A stretch of DNA of 64,000 nucleotides from Saccharina japonica (lineage: Eukaryota; Sar; Phaeophyceae; Laminariales; Laminariaceae): NCBI GenBank assembly GCA_008828725.1, contig MEHQ01003109.1, positions 124,001 through 188,000 on the forward strand, read 5' to 3'. Position numbers and translations under genes: made by a program. How positions within the stretch are numbered: the stretch's first letter is position 1; every line of letters begins with the position of its first letter. Shown here in pieces: positions 42,925-54,900 of this stretch. The notes beneath the pieces were generated by a model. That model saw only the letters and a list, made by a program, of their open reading frames with translations. It had not been told where the DNA came from and did no database searches.

Positions 42925-44149
42925 AAAAATGGTTATACCGCCGTATAGCATTTTTTTGGTTTCGCAAAGGGGTGCGCTCGTTTTTTCAGCGCTCGACTTT
43001 TCCACGACGGCAAGGGAAAAGGTTGCCATCAGTGCCGAGAACAGCAGAGCGTAATGTTGTTTTTGAGGAAAATATCTGGTCGAGAACTTTCCGAAACTAT
43101 ATCGTTCGACTTTGGCACCCTTTCCGTGTTTTGTCGAGAGGGTAAATAAACGGCTGGGGCGTTGGCGGAAGAACACTCAGATCAGTCAGATCAGTCACAG
43201 CAGTTCCGCTTGTTGTTGTTGTTGTTGTCGTTGGTGATGATGTTTTTGTTGTACTCGTTCTCGAGAGCAAGCAGCCTGTGGGTTGCGCCACAAGTTTGGT
43301 TGAAAATAATATGTTCATCTACGTATTTTTGAAGTATGTATATATAAAGAACAAAGCGTCTACAAAGTTCACAATAAGAAGAGCTACGTAGATGTGAGGG
43401 GTGTGTGGATTCTTCCCCGTCCCATTCGTATTTTTATGCACACGATTCCGGCGACTATGTACCCCTATAGTCCTGTATCTATCGCGTACCGAGTGCGAAG
43501 AAGGCTGGGTTTGTTTTTCGGACGTGGTGGTTGTTTTATTTACACGAGCGCCAGAAATATGGCAGTTGTAGTGATGCGCGTGGCCCGCTATGGCTCTTAA
43601 CTTGTTTGATCAGCGCTGATGCCGTGTGTGCCTGGTGTGGGGTATTGGGGTACTCGTAGTCACGAGAAAAATCCTAGCAGTTGCGCGCGCGCATAACTTG
43701 CGGTTGGCAGATTTTGCGGTCAGCGCTGTTTGTTGCCGTGTGTCGGCTCCCTGGTGTGGTGATACTCGTAGACACGAGAAAGCTCTGAGCATTTTCTCGC
43801 ACACACAGCTTGCGGTTCGCGATTTTTCGCCAAGCTCTCTCGTTGTAGAGTAAAACAAACAAACATCTGATACCGGTGCGTGCATATACAGTCGGTGTAT
43901 ATGTCTTCCACGAGTCGTCGCGCCCAGGCAACCAAAAATGCCTAGAAAAACGGTATTTACCAGAGCTCTTCACGGGCCATGACCCCAACCCGCGGGTTGG
44001 ATCAGGAAGCTTTCGAAATATCACGGGTTGGGTTGGGTCGGGTCGGGTCGGGTCGGGTCGGGAGGTTTTCATATTCTCACGGATGGGGTCGGGCCACCCG
44101 TACTCGACCCGACCCGGCCCGACCCACGAGGTTTGATCCGACGCGTGAA

Positions 44150-44245
44150 CACCCCTGATATTTTTGGGCCCGTCAAGGCCTTTTTTGACGTTATTATACT
44201 GGTTTAGGTGTAGGGGGCGGTCACTCGAGGGTTTAAACCGCGGTT
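44150..44245. repeat. Family G unit (TTTTTGGGCCCGTCAAGGCC)
   Basis: It contains TTGGGCCCGTCAAGGCC, TTATACTGGTTTAGGTGTAG and GGGGGCGGTCACTCGAGGG then AACCGCGGTTTCC. The same order is found at 20375-20465 and 48085-48180, and the first part forms the array at 54650-55240. Confidence 0.7.
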
Positions 44246-44744
44246 TCCCAGCATCTTTGCAGGTAAACACCCAAAAGTGGGTGTAGGCGTATAATATACC
44301 ACAGGCGGATTGGAAGTCGGTACTACGAGGCCGCTCGTCGGCTTAAAAAAGATGACGGACACGGGCCGCACGAACGTCGCCAGTACACACAACTCCTCCC
44401 TGTACGCACAAATGTTTGTTTCATATCGAATACCGGTATATTAAGCCCTTATGGTGGTAGTAGTGTATGCGTTTGGCTTTGGTGCTGCACCGGAAGAGGG
44501 GTTGTCATATTTCTCCCTCATCACGTTTGTATGGGTGGGTGGGTGGGTGGGTGGGTGGGTGTGGGATAGGCGTGGGGGGGGTGTGTGGGGGGATGAAGTG
44601 GCCATTAATGGACTTGTTTAATGTAAGGCTCTGCGGATCCGAACACGTTAGTTTGTTTTCTAATCACATGTAAACGAGCTCCGGAGCGAGCCCAAACATT
44701 TTAGTAGCGGGATGTCTTAGATGTTAGCAGTGTTTTAAGGGTTC

Positions 44745-45045
44745 CCTTGGGCGGGTATTTTTTTTTTTTACAAGTATACTACTCAGGGGGTTACGTTTTT
44801 TTAATACTTTCAATAACTAGGCGTTGTCGGCCAGACAATGTGTGGGGGGGGTGTTATAAAGCTATATTTACCCTAGGTGGGTAAGTGGTAAACCTTTTGC
44901 AAGTATGCTTAAATATTGCTCAGGGGTTTAACAATGGCGTTATCGTCTAAACAAGAGGGGGAGAGTGCTGGGTAAGGATTTTTTACCCTGGGAGGGGGGG
45001 GGGAATTGGTCAACTTTTTAACATGTAACTCGGGGCCTAATGCCT
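44745..45045 (+). repeat. SINE-like tandem, three degenerate copies
   Basis: GTTATAAAGCTATATTTACC, CTAGGTGGGTAAGTGGTAAA and GCTCAGGGGTTTAACAATGG recur with drift, and the third reads GGTAAGGATTTTTTACCCTG. They resemble the 42352 and 42632 sequences. Confidence 0.45.
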
Positions 45046-45360
45046 TGATAGTAGCCTGCGTCTTTTAATTTTTCGTTTTTGTGGGAAAGCGAGAAGGAGA
45101 ATGGGAAAGGGAGGAGGAGTCAGGTTCTGTTACCTCTCTCGAGACAACAGTATTTTGCTCAAACTATTTAGCAGGAAGTATAACGGTAGACGGAAAATAT
45201 TAACCAGTGGTAAGGGCAGCCCTCTGACCAGGCACCTTGATGACTCACGAGCCATGATACTAAAACACTTTTGAGTCCAAGCAGTTCGGACTGACTATTA
45301 TTAACATTACCGCTGGTGAGCCTTCAGGCTGAAGCCTGGAGAATAATAAGCCTCAGTTGA

Positions 45361-45477
45361 AAAACTGATGTGGGCAATGTATTTGGAACGCCACCTATCC
45401 ATCTTACTGAGGTGACTCGCGAACAGGCTGATCGCTACGTACAGGTATCTCGAATGCCGTACCGAGATCTATCTGAG
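45361..45477 (+). CDS. Weak exon candidate
   Basis: An open frame without Met reads NVFGTPPIHLTEVTREQADR and YVQVSRMPYRDLSE up to a gtgtga donor-like site. It joins in phase with a candidate at 45866-45947. No family is recognised. Confidence 0.25.
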
Positions 45478-45865
45478 GTGTGAACCTTTCTGGGGGGCAA
45501 AAAGGGTGTCAAAATAAAAATAAAAATAAAACGTCCTGGGGGGAAAGCGGACGCAAAAAATTGGCAAGAAAAAGAGAAAACCAGTTCAAGAGGAAAAACG
45601 AGCGAAAAAAAAGAACAAAAAAAATCCGACCATCCCGAGAGAACAAACGGGTGTAAAAAATGAGGAAGAAGCAACGAAAACCGCCCCGGGGGGGAACGGG
45701 TTCAAAAATATTATGCCTCCGTATGATATCGTGTGCCTCGTACATAGATGAAAACCAATTAACGTCTTGAATTAGTAAGGAGTAATTAAAAAAGTGGCCT
45801 ACTATCGTAGGCTTTGATGAATGTGCCAAATGGGGGGGGGGGGGTAATATGCGTTTTCCCACCAG

Positions 45866-45947
45866 GACTTGTTTCGTTTTTTTTCGCCCTTTCTGAAAGT
45901 GGTCCATGCAGACAGCACATTCGATCCACAGGAAAAAACCGTACCAG
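45866..45947 (+). CDS. Weak exon candidate
   Basis: After a CCACCAG acceptor it reads DLFRFFSPFLKVVHADSTFD and PQEKTVP, then a donor-like gtacca. It is compatible in phase with 45361-45477. The following exon was not found. Confidence 0.25.
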
Positions 45948-46593
45948 GTACCAGGTACAAGCTACGCCTGGGCGCCTCTGGTTATGAGTGCCGAAGGCAT
46001 ATCTTTGCGTGCTGACTGGCCTAAGGCGGGCACGTACGTAAGCGACTTTTGGCTGATCCAAGGAAGGATATATCTCAAGCAAGCACCGACTATGCTGCCT
46101 TTACGAGTGTGGCCCTGTTCGCCATGACGTGTGTTTTGGCGTTTGTTGTCATTCACATTTATTAGCCTAAACCTTTATTTCCACCGAACGACACCCATCC
46201 AGCACCCCCAGAGAGCCCGTGGTAGCACTGATTAATATTTCTACATAACTTTCATCCTTGCGTAGAGATGTTTCTTTCGAAAGAAATACCAGGTGCAAAC
46301 TCCGTTGTCTTGCACGTTAGCTTATTTTTTATCATCTCCACCCAACGAAATCCATTCAACGATTTTACTTTTTTCTACAGAAATTTCTTCCTACAGAAAA
46401 ATATTTCTGCAGAAACTTCTTCATACGAGGAAATAATTTTTGCAGAAAGTATTTCCACGTAGAGAGTGCTAAAAGTTCCGTTGTCTTTCACGTGAGTCTA
46501 AACCGTTACCTCTATATGCCCAACGGCATTCCACCCAGCTACACCCAGAGGATCGATAGTATTGATCTTCGTCTTACATATTTATTTCTATAG

Positions 46594-46654
46594 AGCGAGA
46601 TACAAGATGAAGCGTGGACGGCATCCAAAGAAGAACAAGAAAAGAGTGAAATGA
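46594..46654 (+). CDS. Weak terminal-exon candidate, strongly basic
   Basis: After TTTCTATAG the frame reads ARYKMKRGRHPKKNKKRVK and stops at TGA. Such a basic C-terminus suits a nucleic-acid-binding or ribosomal protein, but no upstream exon of such a protein was found. Confidence 0.25.
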
Positions 46655-47029
46655 CCCGGGATACAGAAAGTTCAGCATCACGCTAAGCCAGGCCACCAGG
46701 GCTACACGTCAAATTCCACAGTTACTACTACTAATACTACTATAGCCTGTATTGACTGCAGTACCTTTCCATGCGCCATGAGTGCCGTCAATGATCCACG
46801 GTCACTCCTGAAAACTAGGCGCTTTCTATCAGCAAAAAAAACGATGTGTTCTGTACAATTATCACCCTTACTCTAGTCACGCGTGACATACTGTACTGTC
46901 CAGTGCATGTCTTTAATGCTTATTCACCCCCACGCTTAGCGCCCACAAAAACGCGAGCTCAAATATCCCCGCTCGCGACACGAGGCCCACCAAAATGACT
47001 GCGAGCCGGTGTCCACAACGAGACGCGAG

Positions 47030-47570
47030 ATAAATGTCTCCGATTATTCTTGAACCAACAGCACCTACCAAACAGCACAACCGACGAGAAGCGAGATAAA
47101 TAAATATCTCTGACTGTTCTTGAACCGCCGGCACCAACCAATCAGCGCAACGGACTAAACGCGAGAGATAATTTTCTCCAAACATTCTTGAACCGCCGGC
47201 ATCAATCAACTCAAATGAAATATCGATCAAAACCAAGCCGACAAACATTTTCGGTCGCGGTCGCGAGCGAGCGGTGATGCCACGCACCGACCGAAAACAT
47301 TTGTGGGTTTGTTTTTGATATTTCCATGGTTGTTCATCGATGTAGTTCATGCGATTGATGCCGAAACATTCCGATTATTCTTGAACTGCCGGCACCAACC
47401 AACCAGCACAACGAACAAGACGCGACATACATTTTCCCGACTATTCTTGAACCGCCAGCACCAATCAATCAGCACAGCAGACGGACAAGACGCGAGAGAT
47501 TTTTCTTCGAACATTCTTGAACCGCCGGCATTACCCAATCATACGAAATATCAATCAACACCACATAAAA
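47030..47570. repeat. Tandem repeat, unit about 75 bases
   Basis: TATTCTTGAACCGCCGGCAC, CAACCAATCAGCACAACGGA and AAGACGCGAGAGAT form the unit, with about six copies. An inverted pair (ACAAACATTTTCGGTCG / CGACCGAAAACATTTGT) lies in the middle near 47240-47310. Confidence 0.8.
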
Positions 47571-48084
47571 CAAGAAACAAAAAAACAAGCCCACAATAAT
47601 ACCGAGCTGTCTTTTACAGCGTCTTCTTCATGTAGCGCAAAGCTGGGGCCTGCATGCAGGCAGAAGAGAGCGGACCGGAACGTAAAGGCAAGTCACGAAA
47701 ACACGTCGCAAAACAAAAATTAGGAAAAGGGGTTACGGGTCGCCATCGGGAAGGACGGACCTCGGGGGGTGCGTTCCAGTAATGTTTTACGGCTTGGGTC
47801 CAGCTTCGACAACATGGGTAACAATTCACACTAACTCCAACTTACATCAACCATCGTAATTCCGATAATTTTCCCAGAAAACGGTGGGGGTCACAATTGT
47901 TAGGGTTTAACGGCAAGGTTCATACAGGTCTCGTGCGTTCCGGGTACGTCAGCGTTGCAACCTGACAAAAGCGTTACGTACATAAAAGGAATGGGGAACT
48001 CGGGTTTAATTTTCCCCAAAAGTGGAGAAGGGAATGCAATGCAGTGCATGCCGAATATGTTACCTGCTGCATATCAAACCGGTC

Positions 48085-48180
48085 TTTTGGGGCGCGTCAA
48101 GCCCTCTTTTGGCCTCAATATACCAGGTTTAGTGTAAGGGGCGGTCAGTCAAGGGGTCAAAGCGCGGTTTCCTATGATAT
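48085..48180. repeat. Family G unit, second dispersed copy
   Basis: TTTTGGGGCGCGTCAAGCCC, CAATATACCAGGTTTAGTG and AAGGGGCGGTCAGTCAAGG are in the same order as at 44150-44245. Confidence 0.7.
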
Positions 48181-48204
48181 GATGGCCTTTTTTTATGAAT
48201 GCAT

Positions 48205-48710
48205 ACGCATGCTACGATAGAGGTGCACCGTGCTTTTTCTGAAGATGGTATGGTCACTTGCGAAGCTCTATACTAATAGCAAGTCAAAACCTGATTTAGG
48301 AGGATAACAAAAGCGCTATAATACCCGATGAACAACCCCGTGGCCTAAGGGCCCGACTTAACGAGTATCAAATAAATTCAATTTGGAAAAAATAAAATTC
48401 AAATTCGCTTTTCATTGGTCAACACACGCACCAGCACCAAAATACTATGCCCCAAGACAGCCCAAGATCCTAATCTTCGGTGCTGGTGCGTGTGTTGACC
48501 AATGAAAAGCGGATTTAAATATTTTTTTTTCCAAATTGAATTTTTTTCTTCTTCGTTAAAACGGGCCCTAAATATAGCATAAAATGAATAATATTGCAGC
48601 ACAAAAATGGAATTGCGACGATTTTGGGTTAAGGTAAGGAGCCCTCCGTCGTTCCCAAAACGTTTCAGCCAGAAAAAGGTATACCGTACACCTCTCTCGT
48701 AGCACGCGTC
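48205..48710. mobile_element. Family B element, copy 5, split by a family C insertion
   Basis: It starts ACGCATGCTACGATAGAGG and ends CTCTCTCGTAGCACGCGTC. A complete family C element (48346-48571) is inserted after ACAACCCCGTGGCC, and the rest resumes with AATATTGCAGCACAAAAATG. Confidence 0.8.
48346..48571. mobile_element. Family C palindromic MITE, copy 3, nested in family B
   Basis: It has ends TAAGGGCCCGACTTAACGAG and CTTCGTTAAAACGGGCCCTA with inner arms TCGCTTTTCATTGGTCAACA and TGTTGACCAATGAAAAGCGG. It is complete and the best preserved of the C copies. Confidence 0.85.
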
Positions 48711-48783
48711 TGGCAATGCGATATCGATGTGGAAAGAAAAAAACAGCGAGGTCCCAGCAAAGCGCCGAAACATAGCGACTCGG

Positions 48784-48915
48784 TCACACGCTGCCCGCGT
48801 GGGTCCTCCTCCTCCTTACCTCCCACTTCACTTCCAGCATGCTCACTACCTCGTACCCCATCGACTCGTACAGTTGCACTGCAGGCCAATAGGAAATGTC
48901 GACGTGCAAGTAAAC
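48784..48915 (-). CDS. GNAT exon with motif B, terminal
   Basis: It encodes VYLHVDISYWPAVQLYESMG, YEVVSMLEVKWE and a basic tail RRRRTHAGSV before the stop; acceptor TCTGCAG. The pattern L-x-V-x(6)-A-x-x-L-Y-E-x-x-G-Y is typical for the last GNAT helix and strand. Confidence 0.85.
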   Translation of the reverse strand, partial: VYLHVDISYWPAVQLYESMGYEVVSMLEVKWEVRRRRTHAGSV

Positions 48916-51900
48916 CTGCAGAAGACGCCGCGGGTTCAAAAACGGAACGGCAAAACATGTCAAGCCAAAGAAAAAGATAGGACAGGTGTCGCTAGGAACT
49001 CGCTCGCACAGCAGGGTATTTGTAACTGTCGTCAACTTGTGTGCGTTCGTGGTCGCATCGCCACCATCAAGGGGCGTCGCCGAGCCGGATTTCTTTTTTT
49101 TCGGAGATGGTTGTTTTCGGAGATTTATCGCGGTTGGACGGATGTATATGTAATGGAAATGTATGTCACGCTGCGATTTCGAAAGGGGTCCCTGAAAAAC
49201 AACGCCGTGCAATTTAGAAGCTCGCCTTCGCTCGAAATAAACTAAAGCATAATTGGCAATAGGTACGGCGCTGATTGAGTGGCAGTCAGTCACCTGCAAG
49301 CCGGCAAAAGCAGGCAGATATGATAAACGAAAACGTCAAACATGTCAAGAAAAAAAATCCTTCGTAATCGGTAGGGTGGTGATTGAGTGGCAGTCGACTG
49401 CAAGTTCGCGACAGAAACGAAACGTTCAGTACTGTACGTCAAAATAAAAGATGGTTTTCTAAATCGGTAGGGTACCGGGTGGGTGGCAGTCACCGAATCA
49501 GCAGCTACGGTAAGGCATGAGGCCTACCAGCACCACCGCACATGATACCTGCTACCGAAAAAAAACACACACCGTGGGAGAGATAATCCAGACTTTTGTT
49601 TCCCCGTGAAAATGACTAAAAAAGGGCCAATATTATCGGTTCTTAAATGATGAATTCTCTGGCATGCTCGTTTTAACTTTTCAGATTTCCTGGTGTACTT
49701 CGTGTGCTCTGCGGGAAAACACAAAACTTAACACAAACTGACATGAAAAAAAAAACGGGAAGCTTAACTCCTCCATTGTCTCTTTTGCCTCTTTTTCGTC
49801 TTGGAAAAGTCCGGAAATTCAGGAGAAAAAAATCTTCGATAAAAAGGGGACCAGGGCTATATCATACACGGTACACGGCCGACAAAGAGGTCCTAAAAAC
49901 GCCGATTTAGAAAGAAACCTCGGGATATTATACCTGAGTGTGCCCCCAATCTCGCGCCTGCTGCTCGCACCGCAACATGAGCTTCTTCGCCAGCCCTTGC
50001 CGTCGCACGCTGGGGTTGACCAACACGTTGCTTATGTAGGGCATCACGGGACCGGGCCAAGCTATGAGCTGGTGAATCACGAAAAGCAAGACAAACGACG
50101 CGAGCAGGGCGGAGGGGATGTACTCATGTCATGCATACTCGTAGTCGTACTTCGTATTACCGTAGATCCTCGCATCCCTACGATGCCGGGGACGGAGCAC
50201 GCCGGGCTTTCACCGACCAGGCAGACATTTCTTGGGGAGGGGGGGTGTACTCATGTCGTGCACGGCCGTAGTCGTATGACCATAGACCCTCGCATCCCTA
50301 CAATGCCGGGACGGAGCACGTTGGGTTTTCACCAACCAGGCAGACATTGCTTGCACCAAGCGCGAAGCGCCGTGAGGTATTGGGCGAGTCGCATGGAGGG
50401 TGAGCTGCATCCTGCTAAGAACCGCCTCTGAGGCGGACTTGCATATGGACGACAGCTTCAATGAGTTAATTTAATTTCTGGTGTGGCCACTTCCGGAGAC
50501 AGCAATGGGTTTTACTATGTAACTGCCTCGCGGACGCCGTACCATATTAACACTACGTGATACGACCATTCCCCTTGTGCGGACAAAGGTTCTCCACCCC
50601 GCACAAATGATCTACTCGACCGCCAGTTTTGGTGACCGCCAAAAAAAATAACAAAAAAAAACGGCACCCTGGTTGTCTAGCTCACGCAGCGAGTGGCGTG
50701 TTTTACAGCGTCGTTGCCAACCGACCCAACCCAACCCGAGGGGGGGGGGGGGGGGCACCCCATTTATCACAGGTCACACTTCAGACGGGTACCGTCGAGT
50801 TCGCCTCAGTGCAAAAGCGGAAAAGGGGCCCATACTCGCAGCTCACGACAAAAAAAAAGGGTGCGGATATGATAATGTGTTGAATCGACACACGACACAT
50901 ATCTTAATAAGTGGCACTTTCAGTTTGTAATCAATCCGCTCAGATTAAAACACAAACGAAACAAAAAGTACTTAAAACTGCAGGTTTATATGGCCGAGAA
51001 GGTCGGGGGGGGGGGAGGGAATTCTTGGGTGTAACTGGACCCCATCCCAATACCCCAAGGCGGAGATGGTCACCTGATTGGTAAGACGCAGTTAATATTT
51101 CCCCTCTGGCCAACCCTCACGCTCAGAAACGACCCCCCCCCATAAATATATATTTATTTATAGGTTGGGTTGGCGTCGGTTGGCAACGACGCTGTAAAAC
51201 ACGCCACTCGCTGCGTGAGCTAGACAACCAGGGTGCCGTTTTTTTTTGTTATTTTTTTTTGGCGGTCACCAAAGCTGGCGGTCGGTAGATCATTTGTGCG
51301 GGGTGGAGAACCTTTGCTCCGCACAAGGGGAATGGTCGTATCACGTAGTGTTAATATGGTAAGGCGTCCGCGAGGCAGTTACATAGTAAAACCCATTGCT
51401 GTCTCCGGAAGTGGCCACACCAGAAATTAAATTAACTCATTGAAGCTGTCGTCCATATGCAAGTCCGCCTCAGAGGCGGTTCTTAGCAGGATGCAGCTCA
51501 CCCTCCATGCGACTCGCCCAATACCTCACGGCGTTTCGCGCTTGGTGCAAGCAATGTCTGCCTGGTTGGTGAAAACCCAACGCGCTCCGTCCCGGCATTG
51601 TAGGGATGCGAGGGTCTATGGTCATATGACTACGGCCGTGCACAACATGAGTACACCCCCCCCCCATACCTATAAATATATTATATTTATAGGTTGGGTT
51701 GGCGTCGGTTGGCAACGACGCTGTAAAACACGCCACTCGCTGCGTGAGCTAGACAACCAGGGTGCCGTTTTTTTTTTGTTATTTTTTTTGGCGGTCACCA
51801 AAGCTGGCGGTCGAGTAGATCATTTGTGCGGGGTGGAGAACCTTTGTTCCGCACAAGGGGAATGGTCGTTTCACGTAGTGTTAATATGGTAAGGCGTCCG

Positions 51901-54900
51901 CGAGGCAGTTACATAGTAAAACCCATTGCTGTCTCCGGAAGTGGCCACACCAGAAATTAAATTAACTCATTGAAGCTGTCGTCCATATGCAAGTCCGCCT
52001 CAGAGGCGGTTCTTAGCAGGATGCAGCTCACCCTCCATGCGACTCGCCCAATACCTCACGGCGTTTCGCGCTTGGTGCAAGCAATGTCTGCCTGGTTGGT
52101 GAAAACCCAACGCGCTCCGTCCCGGCATTGTAGGGATGCGAGGGTCTATGGTCATATGACTACGGCCGTGCACAACATGAGTACACCCCCCCCCCCTCGC
52201 CCTTCTCGGTTCTGTCGTCCATATGCAAGTCCGCCTACAAGCGGTTCTTAGTAGGATGCAGCTCACCCTTCATGCGACTCGCCCAACACTCACGGCGCTT
52301 CGCGCTTGGTGCTAGCAATGTCTCTGGTCGGTGAAAACCCGACGTGCTCCTCCCGGCATTGTAGGGATGCGAGGATCTATTGGTCATACGACTACGGCCA
52401 TGCATGGACATGAGTACACCCCCCCCCGCTCCGTCTCGAAAGGGATGCGCGGTCAAATGACTAAGGCGAGCAACAAATGAGTACCCCTCCCCGCCCCCCG
52501 GGTTTTAGAAGAAAGCCGGCTCTCAAATTCGTCCCAGGGCGGTGCGTCATCTTGCGTGTTCTATAACACGGTAGTATTCATGTTACGGGGGGACATCGTA
52601 ATCAGGATCAAATATGCTCAGTAAAAATACTGGAATATACTTGTTTTCGTACGTGTATCGCTGCGGGGGGGCACAAGGCTCGAATTTCCCCCCAGAAAAC
52701 GCTCCGGTATCGCAGTAAACGCCCCGGGGCGAAGTATACATTTTAGTGTACGTGATGGGTTCTGATTACTGCTGTGGTTCCCCCCGTATTTTTTTTCTGT
52801 CTCCAAAAACGCGGGTGAAGTTCCTCAAAAGCTACACCACGGCGGTAGGGGGGGGGCGGGGTTCAAGTAGCTGAGGCGTGTTTGTTTTGTAGGTTTGTAG
52901 GGGACGCGTGCTACGATGGAGGTAGCATTTTTTTTGCTTGAAACGTTTCCTGAATGGTCGGGCTCCTTCAACCAAACCAAAACTCGTTCATGGGATTTTT
53001 TCCGTCGGGAAGCACTTCCATTTTCCTCCAAAATTAGTTTTTGACTTACTATTAGTATAGAGTTACTCAAGCCACCACCCTCATGAGGCAAAAGCATGGT
53101 GCACCTCTACCTGCCGTAGTAGCACGCGTCAGGGGTTCTAGCTGACGCGTGTTTTGCTTTACAGGGGTGGCTCCTAATTTTTCAGAGGCTGCTCCACTTG
53201 ATTATAGTATCGGAAGAGCTCTCTCTTTCTCAACCCAAAAAAACTGGCGAAACATGAATGTAAGACAGAAAAATATCAAGGTTTACGGTCGGAATCGTAA
53301 AGAAAAATATTAATGGGATTCCAACCATGTTGGGGTATACATTTTCCGGGTTTAGGAGCCCCGTCCGTAACAACAAGCGGTTTTCCAAAAAAATGTATAT
53401 CTAATCAAATAGCACGCGCCCGCTTGTCGCAGCAAAAGTGCGTGGGGTTTCTAAGGAGGCATGCTCATGTCACGGCGGTAGGGGTTGTACAACGGTGCGC
53501 TCCTATTATGCACGTAGACTCACCTTTTTCACCACCAGCGGTACGGGAAACGGAGGGGCAGTTTTTCCGTTCGGGACTTGGAGGCTAACCTCCGCCACGG
53601 CGACCAAATCGCCGCCGGTGTGAGGCCTCTCTTCTCCCTTCTCGTCTGACACGCAGAACACCCTGCACGTGGTAAAATAATAAACACGGGGGGGAAAACG
53701 TGGCGGTATATAAAGCTCCTGCGAGTTTTTTTTTTAAACTGTGACTTCGAACTGGTGACCCCAATACACGATTTCCGAAAACTGCCTCCACGCAAAAAGC
53801 TAGCCACCAACGATGTTGCAACGGCAGCGACGGGCTAATTTGACACACGGCACGCATTTAAAGGTGGAATTGTGGTGGAGCTTAAGCTTAAAAAATATGT
53901 ATACTACTGTAATCCGCCGGAGGATAAAAATCAAAAAAATCAAAACAAAACCCCAAAGCACTGCAGTGACATCACACAACACACTTCATTCACCCTTCTT
54001 GATCTGTTCATTGTTGAGACCCACGTATAGCGACAAAAAACAAAAAACGAGGGCTGTATAGACCGTTGTTTGGCCAAGCTTTGAAAAAAATGGTTGAAAA
54101 CTTACGTGCCATCAATGCCTAACGCTATAAAACCCTAGCCCCGACCGCCTGATAATTTTCTGGGAAAGTTCTAGCATGCGACTGGGAGTTAGTGTGGAGT
54201 ACCAACCATGTTGTCAAAGCTGGGCCAGGTCGTCAGCACTACTACGTTCTACGTACGTACTGCAAAAAAAACCCGACGAGGGCGATTTTATCAATCGTCT
54301 AAGAAAAGCGTGCGGCAGGACGAAATTACACGGCGCTCCGCCATGCGAAGTGTTCGAGTGAACAAGCGGTAGTGGAACCAACGGCGAAGGCAAAAAATGT
54401 AAGGCAAGCTAAGGAAAGACAAGCATGCAAGCTAGGGAAAGGTAAGGCCAGGTAAGGCAGGCACGAACGCTACGGTGAGGTAAGCACGCAAGCAAGCAAA
54501 CAAGCAATCAAGCAAGCAAGGCAACACGCAAGCAGCCGTATTCCGAGAATTTCGCCAGTCAATCGAGATTTGGGTTTTCGAGGGAAATATTTATTCAAAA
54601 GAGTCAAGTACGTTTCAACCATTTCGTCGATGCCTTTCGGCCTTCATATGCTAGCTGTTTGGGCGCGCCTCTTTTAGGCCTTAACCTACCAATTTTGGGT
54701 TTTGGGCGCGTCAAGATTCTTTAAGGCTTTACACTTTCTAGGTTTGGGCTCGTCAAGGCCTCTTTCGGCCTTAATAAAATAGCTGTTTGGGCGCAGCAAG
54801 GCCTATTTTGGCCTTCATTTGTCAATTTTGGGCGCGCCAAGACCTCTTGTGGCCCCCAACCTACCATCAACCGTTTCGGGCGCGGCAAGACCCTTTAAGG

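Larger units (their letters stand above)
42925..45360. other. No gene recognised; repeats
   Basis: This region includes two tandem ~115-base units at 43615-43850 (GTGCCTGGTGTGG, ACTCGTAGTCACGAGAAA, AGCTTGCGGTTCGCGAT), a GGGTC microsatellite at 44025-44065, a GGGT run at 44533-44562, and SINE-like copies at 44745-45045. No splice-consistent coding frame is seen. Confidence 0.55.

Noticed and set aside
50140-52270. Frames such as MKLSSICKSASEAVLSRMQL present several times
   Set aside because: They are translations of family D repeats; frames differ between copies by indels and end at homopolymers.
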